From NCBI GenBank assembly GCA_031270565.1, contig JAISXJ010000085.1, forward strand, positions 1 to 8,718: a stretch of DNA of 8,718 bases. Reading direction: 5' to 3'. This document shows, one piece after another, positions 1 through 7,025 of the stretch; within the stretch, counting starts at the first letter, position 1, and each line of letters starts with the position of its first letter. Made by a program: the position numbers and the translations under genes. The notes beneath the pieces were generated by a model that did not search any database, had not been told where the DNA came from, and worked only from the letters and a program-made list of their open reading frames with translations. This DNA comes from Prevotellaceae bacterium (GTDB lineage Bacteria > Bacteroidota > Bacteroidia > Bacteroidales > Paludibacteraceae).

Positions 1-3
1 ACA

Positions 4-51
4 TCAACCCGTATGGGTTGAATTATCATTTAGTTCAACCCTACGGGTTGA
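4..51. repeat. Pair of near-identical short palindromes (TCAACCC...GGGTTGA)
   Basis: There are two hairpin-forming copies of one palindrome. The first has 7-bp arms TCAACCC (4-10) and GGGTTGA (15-21) around a GTAT loop. The second has the same arms at 35-41 and 45-51 around a TAC loop. They are 13 nt apart and perfectly paired. Such short intergenic palindromes resemble REP-like or degenerate intergenic repeats of Bacteroidetes; that class assignment is inference. No poly-T tract follows either copy, so neither is a convincing terminator. The window starts just before them, so further copies may lie upstream. Confidence 0.7.
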
Positions 52-74
52 GGTTGGTTGTGTTTCGTCGTTAT

Positions 75-93
75 CCGTAAGTTGCACTTACGG
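75..93. repeat. 8-bp hairpin in the upstream repeat region
   Basis: CCGTAAGT (75-82) pairs perfectly with ACTTACGG (86-93) around a TGC loop. It has a different stem sequence from the two palindromes upstream, but the same design of a compact stem with a 3-4 nt loop. A T-containing but interrupted stretch follows, so a terminator role for an upstream gene is possible but not supported. Confidence 0.6.
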
Positions 94-105
94 TTATTCA
101 CATTT

Positions 106-119
106 TGTCCTTGCGGACA
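106..119. repeat. Short hairpin directly before the heptad repeats
   Basis: TGTCC (106-110) and GGACA (115-119) pair around a TTGC loop. The 5-bp stem is weak alone. I list it because it sits 3 nt before a run of TTCAYTA heptads, the same order seen near 4512-4539. Confidence 0.4.
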
Positions 120-122
120 CTG

Positions 123-150
123 TTCACTATTCATTATTCATTATTCATTA
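123..150 (+). repeat. Four tandem TTCAYTA heptads
   Basis: One TTCACTA unit (123-129) is followed by three TTCATTA units (130-136, 137-143, 144-150) without interruption. The same heptads recur at 4526-4539 and 8517-8537 on the same strand, each time upstream of a -7 promoter box. The function is unknown to me. A phase-variable length is conceivable for a 7-bp tandem repeat, but that is inference. Confidence 0.75.
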
Positions 151-193
151 TGTCACTAATAACTACACTCTACAAACTACAAACTAAAAGAAG

Positions 194-201
194 TACCTTT
201 G
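194..201 (+). promoter_or_regulatory. Bacteroidetes-type -7 promoter box (TACCTTTG)
   Basis: TACCTTTG matches the Bacteroidetes -7 consensus TAnnTTTG and is followed by C. It lies 24 nt before the ATG at 226, which implies a leader of under 20 nt. No TTG is seen at the usual -33 distance, so the match rests on the -7 element. It would drive the TerB/J-domain gene and the two genes behind it. Confidence 0.65.
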
Positions 202-225
202 CAGGGCAAATAACAACTTGTTACT

Positions 226-969
226 ATGGGATTATTTACAAAGTTTTTGGCAGGCGGTCTGGGATTTGCGCTCGGTGGTCCTCTGGGAGCGCTTATCGGT
301 GTGGCATTGGCATCAATTGTGGATGCAACAACGTCTCAGATAAAATTCGATAGCACCCCTTCTCCGGAAGAAAGTGCAACGGTACAGGGTGATTTTCGGG
401 TGTCGCTTCTGGTGATGATTGCCGCCGTGATGAAAGCCGACGGCAAAGTGGTACAGTCCGAACTCGATGCCGTCGGGCGGTTTCTTCGGAACACCTTTGG
501 CGAAGCCTCCGCACAGGAAGCGTTGCAGATACTGCACGTCATCCTCCGACAACAGGTTGAAGTGGAACATCTGGCAAGACAAATCGGCTATTCGCTGAAC
601 TATTCGCAACGGATGCAGCTGTTGCACATGCTCTACGAAGTGGCATGTGCCGATGGCGCGGTTCATCATTCGGAAAGAACGGTACTCCACGCCATAGCAA
701 CCTATATGCGGATAGCAAATGCCGATTTGCAATCAATCGAGGCGATGTTTGCCACAGCAAAAGACCCGGATTGGGCATATAAAGTGCTTGAAATTAGTGA
801 AACGTCCACCAACGACGATGTCAAACGGGCTTACCGCCGTATGGCTATGAAATATCATCCCGACAAAGTGAACACACTTGGCGATGAGGTCAAACAGTCT
901 GCCACAGAGAAATTCAGAAAAGTAAACGAAGCCTACGAACATATTAAGCAGGCTCGAAATATTTATTAA
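226..969 (+). CDS. TerB/J-domain protein (DjlA-like co-chaperone)
   Basis: This 247-residue protein combines three parts. Residues 1-34 are a glycine-rich hydrophobic segment (GGLGFALGGPLGALIGVALA), likely a membrane-inserted anchor. Residues about 55-165 read as a TerB-like helical domain with two repeated 'ADG...E' patches (ADGKV near 71 and ADGAV near 142). Residues about 181-247 form a J domain with the diagnostic HPD tripeptide at 211-213, which in this family stimulates DnaK ATPase. The order anchor-TerB-J is that of DjlA, a membrane-anchored Hsp70 co-chaperone, and the length is close to that family. The ATG at 226 follows a -7 box by 24 nt and begins the anchor cleanly. The protease gene starts 21 nt downstream, so co-transcription is likely. 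The client and the exact membrane topology are not shown by the sequence. Confidence 0.88.
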   Translation: MGLFTKFLAGGLGFALGGPLGALIGVALASIVDATTSQIKFDSTPSPEESATVQGDFRVSLLVMIAAVMKADGKVVQSELDAVGRFLRNTFGEASAQEALQILHVILRQQVEVEHLARQIGYSLNYSQRMQLLHMLYEVACADGAVHHSERTVLHAIATYMRIANADLQSIEAMFATAKDPDWAYKVLEISETSTNDDVKRAYRRMAMKYHPDKVNTLGDEVKQSATEKFRKVNEAYEHIKQARNIY

Positions 970-990
970 ACAAAAACACCTATTACAAGA

Positions 991-2628
991 ATGAAAAAAT
1001 ATATCTGTCTGCTTTCGATAGCGCTTTTTTCGCTTGTCCTGCACGCACAGGACAAATATTTTAACATATCCAAATCCGCAGACATCTACAATGCCGTTCG
1101 GCGAGAGCTGGAAATAAATTACGTTGACAGTATCGACCACGAGACGCTTACCAACAAGACTGTCAATTATATGCTCCACGAACTCGACCCCTATACCGTC
1201 TATATACCCAAAGAGAATGAAGAGGCGTTGCGACAGCTTACAAGCGGTGAATATGGCGGCATCGGCGCTGTTATCACACACAAAAAGGGTCATGTTGTCA
1301 TCGCAGAGATTGTAGAGGGGTCGCCGGCGCAGAAAAACGGGCTTCGCGCCGGAGATATTATTCTTGACATAGACGGAGAAAAAACTGCCGGAAAAACAAA
1401 TACCTACGCTGCCGAAAAACTGCGCGGTATTCCGGGTACGGAGGTACGCATAAAACTGCAACGAACAGATGAAAAACGGGTTATAGAAAAACGTTTCCTC
1501 AGAGAAGTTATCCAAAACAATGCCGTCGAATATTATACCGCCATGGCTGACAGCATCGGCTATATTTATCTTTCCGACTTTACGGAACGGGCATTTCAGG
1601 AGTTCAAACAGGCAATAGTCGATTTGTCGGCAAATCATCATATCCGGAAACTTATTATTGACCTGCGCGATAATCCCGGCGGGTCGCTGGCAGAGGCGGT
1701 AAATATTGCCGGACTGTTTTTGCCGCTTAACAGTCCCGTTGTTGAAACAAAGGGCAAAAATAGCGCTACAAGCCGTGTCTATCGCACAAAAATCGAACCT
1801 GTCTATCCTGCCCTGCCTCTCGTTATTCTGGTGAACGGACAGTCAGCTTCTGCTGCGGAAATATTAGCCGGCACGTTTCAAGACCTTGACAGGGCTGTCG
1901 TTCTGGGCGAGCGTACTTTCGGAAAAGGTCTCGTGCAAAACATACGTCCGATGCCATACAACGGATACCTGAAAATTACCACCGCAAAATATTATATCCC
2001 CAGCGGACGGTGCGTACAGGCTATTGATTATGCCAATCGACGTGAAGACGGTACCGCCGCAGCAATCCCCGACAGCCTTACCTCCGAATTTTATACTGCT
2101 AACGGACGCATTGTGCGTGACGGCGGAGGCATCTTACCGGACATCATTCTCAATGACAGTAATGACGTGGACATAAGCTACTACCTTTATGTAAACGATA
2201 TTTTCTTTTATTATGCTACTCAATATGTTCTTCAACATCAAACTGTCGCTTCACCTGAAACGTTCTCTCTCTCGGAAAAAGAATACGCCGACTTTGTCGC
2301 TTATGTAAACAGTTCGGGGTTTACATACCGTCTCGAAAGCGAAAAATATTTGCAGGAGTTGCGTAGTATTATCCGGGTGGAGGGATATGCCCCCCAAACG
2401 GATTCCCTCATTTCCCTGTTGACCGCACAGTTACAGCCGAATATTGAAAATGATTTGCTGCGATTCCGTTCTGAAATTACGACGTTGCTCGAAGGGGAAA
2501 TTGTAAGAAGATACTATTATAACAGAGGTTTTATTGCCTACAGATTGCGTGAAGATGTTGTTGTGGCGCGTGCAAAGGCTATTTTGCACGATGCAGAGAC
2601 ATACGGTCGGATTCTGGGTAAAAAATAA
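991..2628 (+). CDS. PDZ-containing S41 family carboxy-terminal processing peptidase
   Basis: This 545-residue exported serine protease is of the CtpA/Prc type. A signal peptide covers about residues 1-20 (MKKYICLLSIALFSLVLHAQ). A PDZ domain spans roughly 88-165, with GGIGAVI at its start and the GSPAQKNGLRAGD core near 110-122. The S41 catalytic domain follows from about 185. Its nucleophile is Ser287 in GQSASAAEI, with general base Lys312 in FGKG and Gln316 four residues on; the 25-residue Ser-Lys spacing matches characterised members. A helical C-terminal extension of about 140 residues follows, consistent with Bacteroidetes members. The family cleaves proteins from their C-terminal ends in the envelope; substrates here are unknown. 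The gene lies 21 nt after the TerB/J gene and 37 nt before the radical SAM gene, which suggests one operon linking protein quality-control functions. Confidence 0.93.
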   Translation: MKKYICLLSIALFSLVLHAQDKYFNISKSADIYNAVRRELEINYVDSIDHETLTNKTVNYMLHELDPYTVYIPKENEEALRQLTSGEYGGIGAVITHKKGHVVIAEIVEGSPAQKNGLRAGDIILDIDGEKTAGKTNTYAAEKLRGIPGTEVRIKLQRTDEKRVIEKRFLREVIQNNAVEYYTAMADSIGYIYLSDFTERAFQEFKQAIVDLSANHHIRKLIIDLRDNPGGSLAEAVNIAGLFLPLNSPVVETKGKNSATSRVYRTKIEPVYPALPLVILVNGQSASAAEILAGTFQDLDRAVVLGERTFGKGLVQNIRPMPYNGYLKITTAKYYIPSGRCVQAIDYANRREDGTAAAIPDSLTSEFYTANGRIVRDGGGILPDIILNDSNDVDISYYLYVNDIFFYYATQYVLQHQTVASPETFSLSEKEYADFVAYVNSSGFTYRLESEKYLQELRSIIRVEGYAPQTDSLISLLTAQLQPNIENDLLRFRSEITTLLEGEIVRRYYYNRGFIAYRLREDVVVARAKAILHDAETYGRILGKK

Positions 2629-2665
2629 AACTGCCTCACATGTCGCCTCTTTTTCTTTTGCTGTA

Positions 2666-4501
2666 ATGGATTCCCGTCAACAGAAAACATTTTTGCCGAC
2701 GTCCAAAAAGGAGCTTCTCCAACTTGGATGGGACTGTGTGGATGTCGTACTTTTCTCCGGTGATGCCTACGTAGATCATCCCTCGTTTGGGGCGGCGGTT
2801 ATCGGGCGTGTTTTGGAGGCTGTCGGCTTGAAAGTGGCAATTGTGCCGCAACCAAACTGGCGCGATGATTTCAGAGACTTCAAAAAGATGGGAAAGCCGC
2901 GTCTTTTTTTTGCCGTTTCCGCCGGCGCCATGGATTCGATGGTCAACCACTACACCGCCAACCGACGCCTGCGTTCCGATGATGCTTATTCTCCAAACGG
3001 TCAGGCTGGTTTGCGTCCCGATTATACCACTGTCGTTTACGTGAATATCTTGAAAAAACTCTACCCTGACACCCCTGTACTTATCGGAGGTATTGAAGCG
3101 TCGCTACGGCGTTTTTCGCATTACGATTACTGGTCTGATTCCTTCAAACGCTCTGTCCTTGTCGATAGCGGGGCGGATCTGCTGGTTTATGGTATGGGCG
3201 AACAGGCGATAGAGAAGATTGTGGACACCCTGCGTGCAGGCGGGTCTTTTTCTGACTGTCGCACGATTCCGCAGGTTGCCTACCTTTCAGATAAAGACCC
3301 TGAACAGGGACAGAAACACGAAGAGACTATCCGTTTGCCTGCGCATGAGTCCTGCGCTGCAGATAAAAGACTTTCGGCAGCTGCTTTTCGCACTGTCGAG
3401 GAGGAATCCAACAGCTGGCGGGCTAAAAGAATCATTCAGCCGACCGGAGACAGGTTTGTTGTGGTGAATCCCCCTTTCCCGCCGATGACAACAGCACAGC
3501 TTGACCGCGTGCATGCGCTTCCTTTCACCCGCGAGCCGCATCCGAGATATGCCGGTAAGAATATTCCGGCTTTTGAAATGATTCGTTTTTCGGTGAATAC
3601 ACATCGCGGCTGTTTTGGGGGATGCGCTTTTTGCACCATATCTGTGCATCAGGGGAAATTCATCACTTCGCGGTCGGTGGAATCGGTGCTGGATGAGGTC
3701 AGGTTAATCAGTCGGATGCCACATTTTTCCGGATACCTGACAGACCTGGGCGGTCCTTCCGCCAACATGTATCAAATGGGGGGTAAGAATTTGGATTTAT
3801 GTAAGAAATGCCGCCGTCTTTCGTGCATTTTTCCTCGCATCTGTACCAATCTTAATACGAATCATGCACCACTGCTGGCGCTTTACAAAACTGTTGATGC
3901 CTTGCCGGCGATTAAAAAGAGTTTTATCGGAAGCGGTATTCGGTATGATCTTATTCTTCACCGGACGAATATTCTGTCTGTTGACCGTGCTGCCGATATG
4001 TATGCGGAAGAATTGATAAAAAATCATGTTTCCGGTCGGCTGAAAGTAGCTCCCGAACACACCTCTGCGGCAACACTGCGTGCCATGCGCAAGCCTGAGT
4101 TTGATTGTTTTATTCGTTTCAATAAACTGTTTGATAAAATAAACAGGCGTTACAGTCTGCGACAGCAACTGGTGCCTTATTTCATTTCGAGCCATCCCTG
4201 CTGCACGTTAAATGATATGGCTGAACTTGCTGTGGAGACGAAGCAGCTTAATTTCAAGCTTGAACAGGTACAGGATTTCACGCCAACGCCTATGACTCTG
4301 GCTACGGAAATGTATCACACTTCGCTGGATCCCTATACGCAGCAGCGAATCTATGTTGCACGCACCGCTGCACAGAAACTGGCGCAACGGCAATTCTTTT
4401 TCTGGTATAAGCCCGAATATCGCGCGAAAATTGTTGCCGTTTTGCGGATGCTCAAACGTCCCGATTTAATTACAAAATTATTCGACAGAGGCAGAGGTTA
4501 G
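2666..4501 (+). CDS. YgiQ family radical SAM protein
   Basis: This 611-residue cytoplasmic protein is of the YgiQ/UPF0313 family. An N-terminal family domain covers about residues 10-290, including HPSFGAAVIGRVLEA and GGIEASLRRFSHYDYWS (141-157). The radical SAM core carries the CX3CX2C iron-sulfur motif at Cys316, Cys320 and Cys323 (HRGCFGGCAFC). Later family signatures include KVAPEHTS and, in the C-terminal DUF3362 part, QDFTPTPMTLATEMYHT. The family reaction is not established. The frame stays open upstream to 2534, but that would overlap the protease gene by 95 nt. The family N-terminus (FLPTSKKEL) begins just after the ATG at 2666, so I chose that start. It leaves a 37-nt gap to the preceding gene; no ribosome binding site is evident. 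It is somewhat shorter than E. coli YgiQ, mainly at the C-terminus. Confidence 0.93.
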   Translation: MDSRQQKTFLPTSKKELLQLGWDCVDVVLFSGDAYVDHPSFGAAVIGRVLEAVGLKVAIVPQPNWRDDFRDFKKMGKPRLFFAVSAGAMDSMVNHYTANRRLRSDDAYSPNGQAGLRPDYTTVVYVNILKKLYPDTPVLIGGIEASLRRFSHYDYWSDSFKRSVLVDSGADLLVYGMGEQAIEKIVDTLRAGGSFSDCRTIPQVAYLSDKDPEQGQKHEETIRLPAHESCAADKRLSAAAFRTVEEESNSWRAKRIIQPTGDRFVVVNPPFPPMTTAQLDRVHALPFTREPHPRYAGKNIPAFEMIRFSVNTHRGCFGGCAFCTISVHQGKFITSRSVESVLDEVRLISRMPHFSGYLTDLGGPSANMYQMGGKNLDLCKKCRRLSCIFPRICTNLNTNHAPLLALYKTVDALPAIKKSFIGSGIRYDLILHRTNILSVDRAADMYAEELIKNHVSGRLKVAPEHTSAATLRAMRKPEFDCFIRFNKLFDKINRRYSLRQQLVPYFISSHPCCTLNDMAELAVETKQLNFKLEQVQDFTPTPMTLATEMYHTSLDPYTQQRIYVARTAAQKLAQRQFFFWYKPEYRAKIVAVLRMLKRPDLITKLFDRGRG

Positions 4502-4511
4502 GATATTAGGA

Positions 4512-4527
4512 AACGCCTGACGGCGTT
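4512..4527 (+). terminator. Hairpin after the radical SAM gene, possible terminator
   Basis: AACGCC (4512-4517) pairs perfectly with GGCGTT (4522-4527) around a TGAC loop, 11 nt after the stop codon. A T-rich but interrupted stretch (TTCACTATTCATTATTTC) follows, so it is not a textbook intrinsic terminator. Its position at the end of the three-gene unit, before a fresh promoter, makes termination reasonable. The core CCTGACGG is the reverse complement of the core of the hairpin at 8430-8449. Confidence 0.45.
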
Positions 4528-4539
4528 CACTATTCATTA
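4526..4539 (+). repeat. Two tandem TTCAYTA heptads
   Basis: TTCACTA (4526-4532) and TTCATTA (4533-4539) start inside the last two bases of the preceding hairpin. They match the heptads at 123-150 and 8517-8537 in sequence, order and strand, and again lie upstream of a -7 box (4612-4619). Confidence 0.6.
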
Positions 4540-4611
4540 TTTCTTTTTCATAGCACCCCAAAAAAGATTTAGCCAAAATTAGGTTAATATGAATATTTCC
4601 ATAAAAAGGCG

Positions 4612-4619
4612 TACCTTTG
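4612..4619 (+). promoter_or_regulatory. Bacteroidetes-type -7 promoter box (TACCTTTG)
   Basis: TACCTTTG followed by C is the same octamer as at 194-201 and fits TAnnTTTG. No TTG is seen at the -33 distance; the region upstream is A+T-rich. It would give a leader of about 95 nt for the secreted-protein gene that starts at 4720. Confidence 0.65.
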
Positions 4620-4629
4620 CAAGCGCAAT

Positions 4630-4698
4630 ATGGCTGATTTGTTGATGTCCTGTTGTAAGAAAAGCGTCATAATGCTTTGTCTTTTGAATATGTTATAA
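4630..4698 (+). other. Leader of the secreted-protein gene with a possible 22-codon ORF and a stem
   Basis: The presumed leader contains a short frame from an ATG at 4630 to a TAA at 4696-4698 (MADLLMSCCKKSVIMLCLLN plus two residues). It also contains a bulged stem, AAGAAAAGC (4657-4665) with GCTTTGTCTT (4674-4683). The frame would begin only a few bases after the likely transcription start and ends 21 nt before the ATG at 4720. Translation is unproven and the peptide is not recognised. I list it only as leader content. Confidence 0.2.
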
Positions 4699-4719
4699 AA
4701 CCGTATAAAACAATTGTTT

Positions 4720-5346
4720 ATGAAAAATATCGGACATATCGTATTGATGGTTTTGTGTTTGGCAAGTCTCGGTATTTCTGCTCAAACAGTCCTGCAATTT
4801 TCCGGTAATCGTACACAGATTGCCACGACGGGCATCTATTATGTGCCGCAACAAGTATATAGAACATACGCTGGGCAAGACATCTGCATTGACATTGTAA
4901 AAGATTTGACGGGTGCGACGCCAAGAGTTGGTTTTGAAGGTAATACAACAGGACTGTGGTCGCCGCAAAGCGCTTCATGGTGGAGTGGCAATTCGGTTGA
5001 AATACACAAACAGTATGTCGATTTGGATGTGCAGGGAACTTACAGTTATACGTATGGCGGAAGCACGACCCGAGTAATTGTGCGGCATATTGGCAAAGCC
5101 GATTTGCCGACGCATGTTGCCACCGAGCCCTCCCCTTTGCTCATCTCCTCTTTTGATGGCTGTTTGAATGTCAAATCGGAAGAACGAATAGCCTCAATAG
5201 AGGTTTATTCCTCCATAGGAGGCTTGTTGCACCGGTCGGTGGTGGACAATTTCGATGTGAGAATAACCAATTTGCCAAAAACAATTTTGGTGATCAGAGT
5301 AACTGTCGGCTCTCGTCAAATTGTTCAGAAGGTCAAAATGCTCTAA
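4720..5346 (+). CDS. Small secreted protein with a probable C-terminal T9SS sorting domain
   Basis: This 208-residue protein is not recognised as a named family. Residues 1-21 are a clear signal peptide (MKNIGHIVLMVLCLASLGIS then AQ). Residues about 22-115 are rich in alternating polar and aromatic residues with conserved-looking tryptophans and tyrosines (near LWSPQSASWWSG and GTYSYTYGG), suggesting a beta-sandwich, Ig-like fold; that is inference. Residues about 140-208 look like a type A sorting domain of the type IX secretion system: a pattern of LNVKS, IASIEVYSSIGGLLHR, VRITNLPK, and a final lysine-containing strand (VQKVKML). Such domains direct cargo across the outer membrane. The ATG at 4720 is preferred to the TTG two codons upstream because it begins a standard MKN signal peptide. 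It has its own promoter and stands apart from both flanking operons, so it is likely an independent surface or secreted factor. Confidence 0.75.
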   Translation: MKNIGHIVLMVLCLASLGISAQTVLQFSGNRTQIATTGIYYVPQQVYRTYAGQDICIDIVKDLTGATPRVGFEGNTTGLWSPQSASWWSGNSVEIHKQYVDLDVQGTYSYTYGGSTTRVIVRHIGKADLPTHVATEPSPLLISSFDGCLNVKSEERIASIEVYSSIGGLLHRSVVDNFDVRITNLPKTILVIRVTVGSRQIVQKVKML

Positions 5347-5424
5347 AGACTGAATCCTGTTAAACAGTCGCGTATATCCTGTATCCCCATTGTCAATGAC
5401 TTTGTATTTGATTAAATAAACGTA

Positions 5425-6195
5425 TTGAAACCAATAAAAGAAAAAAATATGATTTTTGGCTTGCGTGCCGTGATTGAAGCAATCGACGCAGGCAAAGAGA
5501 TAGATAAGATTATCATTCGTCGGGAATTAGGAGGTGAATTAGCTCGTGAATTATACGATAAAATCAAGCCGTTACAGATTCCTGTACAGCGTGTTCCTCA
5601 GGAAAAATTAAACTATCTGACTCAAAAGAATCATCAGGGTGTGATTGCTTTCATTTCCCCGATTGTCTATCAGAATATTGCGCACATTATTCCCGCCGTT
5701 TACGAGTCGGGACGCACTCCGCTGGTAGTGGCGCTTGATGGTATCACCGATGTGCGTAATTTTGGAGCAATTGCCCGCACCTGCGAATGTGCCGGTGTGG
5801 ACGCCGTAGTTGTGCCAACAAAAGGAGGCGCTGCGGCTAATGCCGATGCCATAAAAACATCAGCAGGCGCCTTACATACCATTCCGGTGTGTCGCGAAAC
5901 AAGTTTGACGTCAACAGTACGTTTTTTGCAAAACAGTGGATTACAAGTAATTGCAGCTACTGAAAAAAGCAGAAAACCCTATTACGAAATCAATTATAAC
6001 ATTCCGACGGCCATCGTGTTTGGCTCGGAAGATGAGGGTATTTCGCCGGATGTACTGAGATTGTGCAATGAAGTTGTTGCCATTCCGATAATAGGCAACA
6101 TACAATCGCTTAACGTATCGGTGGCGGCGGGCGTGCTGATTTATGAAGCTATTAAACAAAGAAACAAAATAACTTCCCTTGAAGTATTGAAGTGA
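5425..6195 (+). CDS. rlmB: TrmH/SpoU family 23S rRNA 2'-O-methyltransferase (RlmB-like)
   Basis: This SPOUT-class RNA methyltransferase has 256 residues from the TTG at 5425. An N-terminal substrate-binding domain (MIFGLRAVIEAI to about residue 95) is followed by the knotted catalytic domain. SpoU motif 1 is DGITDVRNFGAIART (104-118, with Asn112 and Arg118), motif 2 is VFGSEDEGIS (198-207), and motif 3 is IGNIQSLNVSVAAG (223-236). RlmB methylates the 2'-OH of G2251 in E. coli 23S rRNA; the exact target here is inferred. The alternative start is the ATG at 5449, giving 248 residues. I favour the TTG because the KEKN preceding MIFG resembles related Bacteroidales proteins. In the 78-nt gap upstream, TGACTTTG (5397-5404) is a one-mismatch -7 box, and GACTG/CAGTC (5348-5369) is only a weak dyad. 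The pseudouridine synthase gene follows after 21 nt. Confidence 0.9.
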   Translation: MKPIKEKNMIFGLRAVIEAIDAGKEIDKIIIRRELGGELARELYDKIKPLQIPVQRVPQEKLNYLTQKNHQGVIAFISPIVYQNIAHIIPAVYESGRTPLVVALDGITDVRNFGAIARTCECAGVDAVVVPTKGGAAANADAIKTSAGALHTIPVCRETSLTSTVRFLQNSGLQVIAATEKSRKPYYEINYNIPTAIVFGSEDEGISPDVLRLCNEVVAIPIIGNIQSLNVSVAAGVLIYEAIKQRNKITSLEVLK

Positions 6196-6216
6196 ATAAC
6201 TAAACAGTAGATAGTT

Positions 6217-6894
6217 ATGGATATTCTGTACGAAGATAATCACATTATTGCCATTAACAAACGCAGTTCGGATATTGTTCAGGGAGATGACACGCACGAT
6301 GAGACATTGCCCGACAAGGTAAAACAGTATCTGAAAGAAAAGTATGACAAGCGAGGCAATGTATTTTGCGGCGTAGTGCATCGGCTCGACCGTCCTGTGT
6401 CGGGTGTTGTGCTGTTTGCCAAGACAAGTAAAGCCTTGACACGCCTCAGTGTACTGTTTCAAACTCACGAGATTGAAAAAATTTATTGGGCTATCGTAAA
6501 AACACCACCCGAATATCCGGAAGGGCGTCTGGCGCACTACATTGTTCGCAATGAAAAACAAAACAAATCGTATGCCTATGACAGTCAGCGTAACACCTCC
6601 AAACAGGCGGTGCTTACCTATCGTACTTTATCTCAATCCGAAAACTTCACCCTGCTTGAAATATTTTTGGAGACCGGCAGACACCATCAAATCAGATGTC
6701 AGTTAGCCAAGGTTGGTTCGCCCATTAAAGGTGATCTCAAATATGGTTATCCGCGATCTAATCCCGATGGTGGCGTCTCGCTGCATGCACGATCTGTGCA
6801 GTTTATCCACCCTATTCACAAAAAACCGGTTTATATTGTAGCTCCCATCCCTGATGATAAATTATGGCGGGAAATCACAGCGCATAACGGGTAG
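6217..6894 (+). CDS. RluA family pseudouridine synthase
   Basis: This 225-residue enzyme isomerises uridine to pseudouridine in RNA. The diagnostic RluA motif is GVVHRLDRPVSGVVLFAKT, with catalytic Asp58 in HRLDR. A second family stretch, LETGRHHQIRCQLAKVGSPIKGDLKYG, follows in the C-terminal half, and the protein ends with the usual LHA...F.HP segment. There is no N-terminal S4 RNA-binding domain, as in the short RluA-type members. The target (23S rRNA, 16S rRNA or tRNA) cannot be read from the sequence. It begins 21 nt after the RlmB-like gene, so the two RNA modification genes are likely one transcript. The ATG at 6217 is well placed and begins the conserved ILYEDNHIIAINK strand. Confidence 0.93.
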   Translation: MDILYEDNHIIAINKRSSDIVQGDDTHDETLPDKVKQYLKEKYDKRGNVFCGVVHRLDRPVSGVVLFAKTSKALTRLSVLFQTHEIEKIYWAIVKTPPEYPEGRLAHYIVRNEKQNKSYAYDSQRNTSKQAVLTYRTLSQSENFTLLEIFLETGRHHQIRCQLAKVGSPIKGDLKYGYPRSNPDGGVSLHARSVQFIHPIHKKPVYIVAPIPDDKLWREITAHNG

Positions 6895-7012
6895 TTCTTT
6901 ACGGACACAAATTAAACGCAAACGTTATTCCTATGAAGTTACAAGAGCGGAAGAACAGGAAAATGTTAAAAATCTTTTGTAATCGAAAATCTATTTTGTA
7001 CTGAAAAAATAT

Positions 7013-7020
7013 TATTTTTG
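7013..7020 (+). promoter_or_regulatory. Bacteroidetes-type -7 promoter box (TATTTTTG)
   Basis: TATTTTTG followed by C matches TAnnTTTG. A TTTG at 6995-6998 lies 14 nt upstream, shorter than the usual -33/-7 spacing, so the -33 element is uncertain. Transcription would begin close to or inside the dyad at 7026-7067 and serve the ATPase gene at 7088. The rest of the 193-nt gap is A+T-rich. A 23-codon frame from 6933 is not recognised and is probably chance. Confidence 0.55.
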
Positions 7021-7025
7021 CATTC

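Noticed and set aside
4..93. CRISPR-like repeats
   Set aside because: The palindromes are too short (17-19 nt), only two share arms, spacing is 13 nt, and no Cas genes are present.
105..353. 82-codon plus-strand frame across the upstream repeats
   Set aside because: It begins with a TTG inside a hairpin, translates the heptad repeats (IHYSLFIMS) and overlaps the TerB/J gene in another frame.
733..1641. 302-codon open frame on the minus strand
   Set aside because: It is antisense to the J domain and the PDZ/S41 protease, both strongly supported on the plus strand. Its translation is Phe/Cys/Ile-rich and resembles no protein I know.
2534..2665. Longer N-terminus for the radical SAM protein
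   Set aside because: The extension would overlap the protease gene by 95 nt and has no similarity to the family, whose N-terminus starts right after the ATG at 2666.
6933..7004. 23-codon frame (MKLQERKNRKMLKIFCNRKS...) before the ATPase gene
   Set aside because: It has no ribosome binding site, overlaps the promoter region and is of a length expected by chance in A+T-rich DNA.
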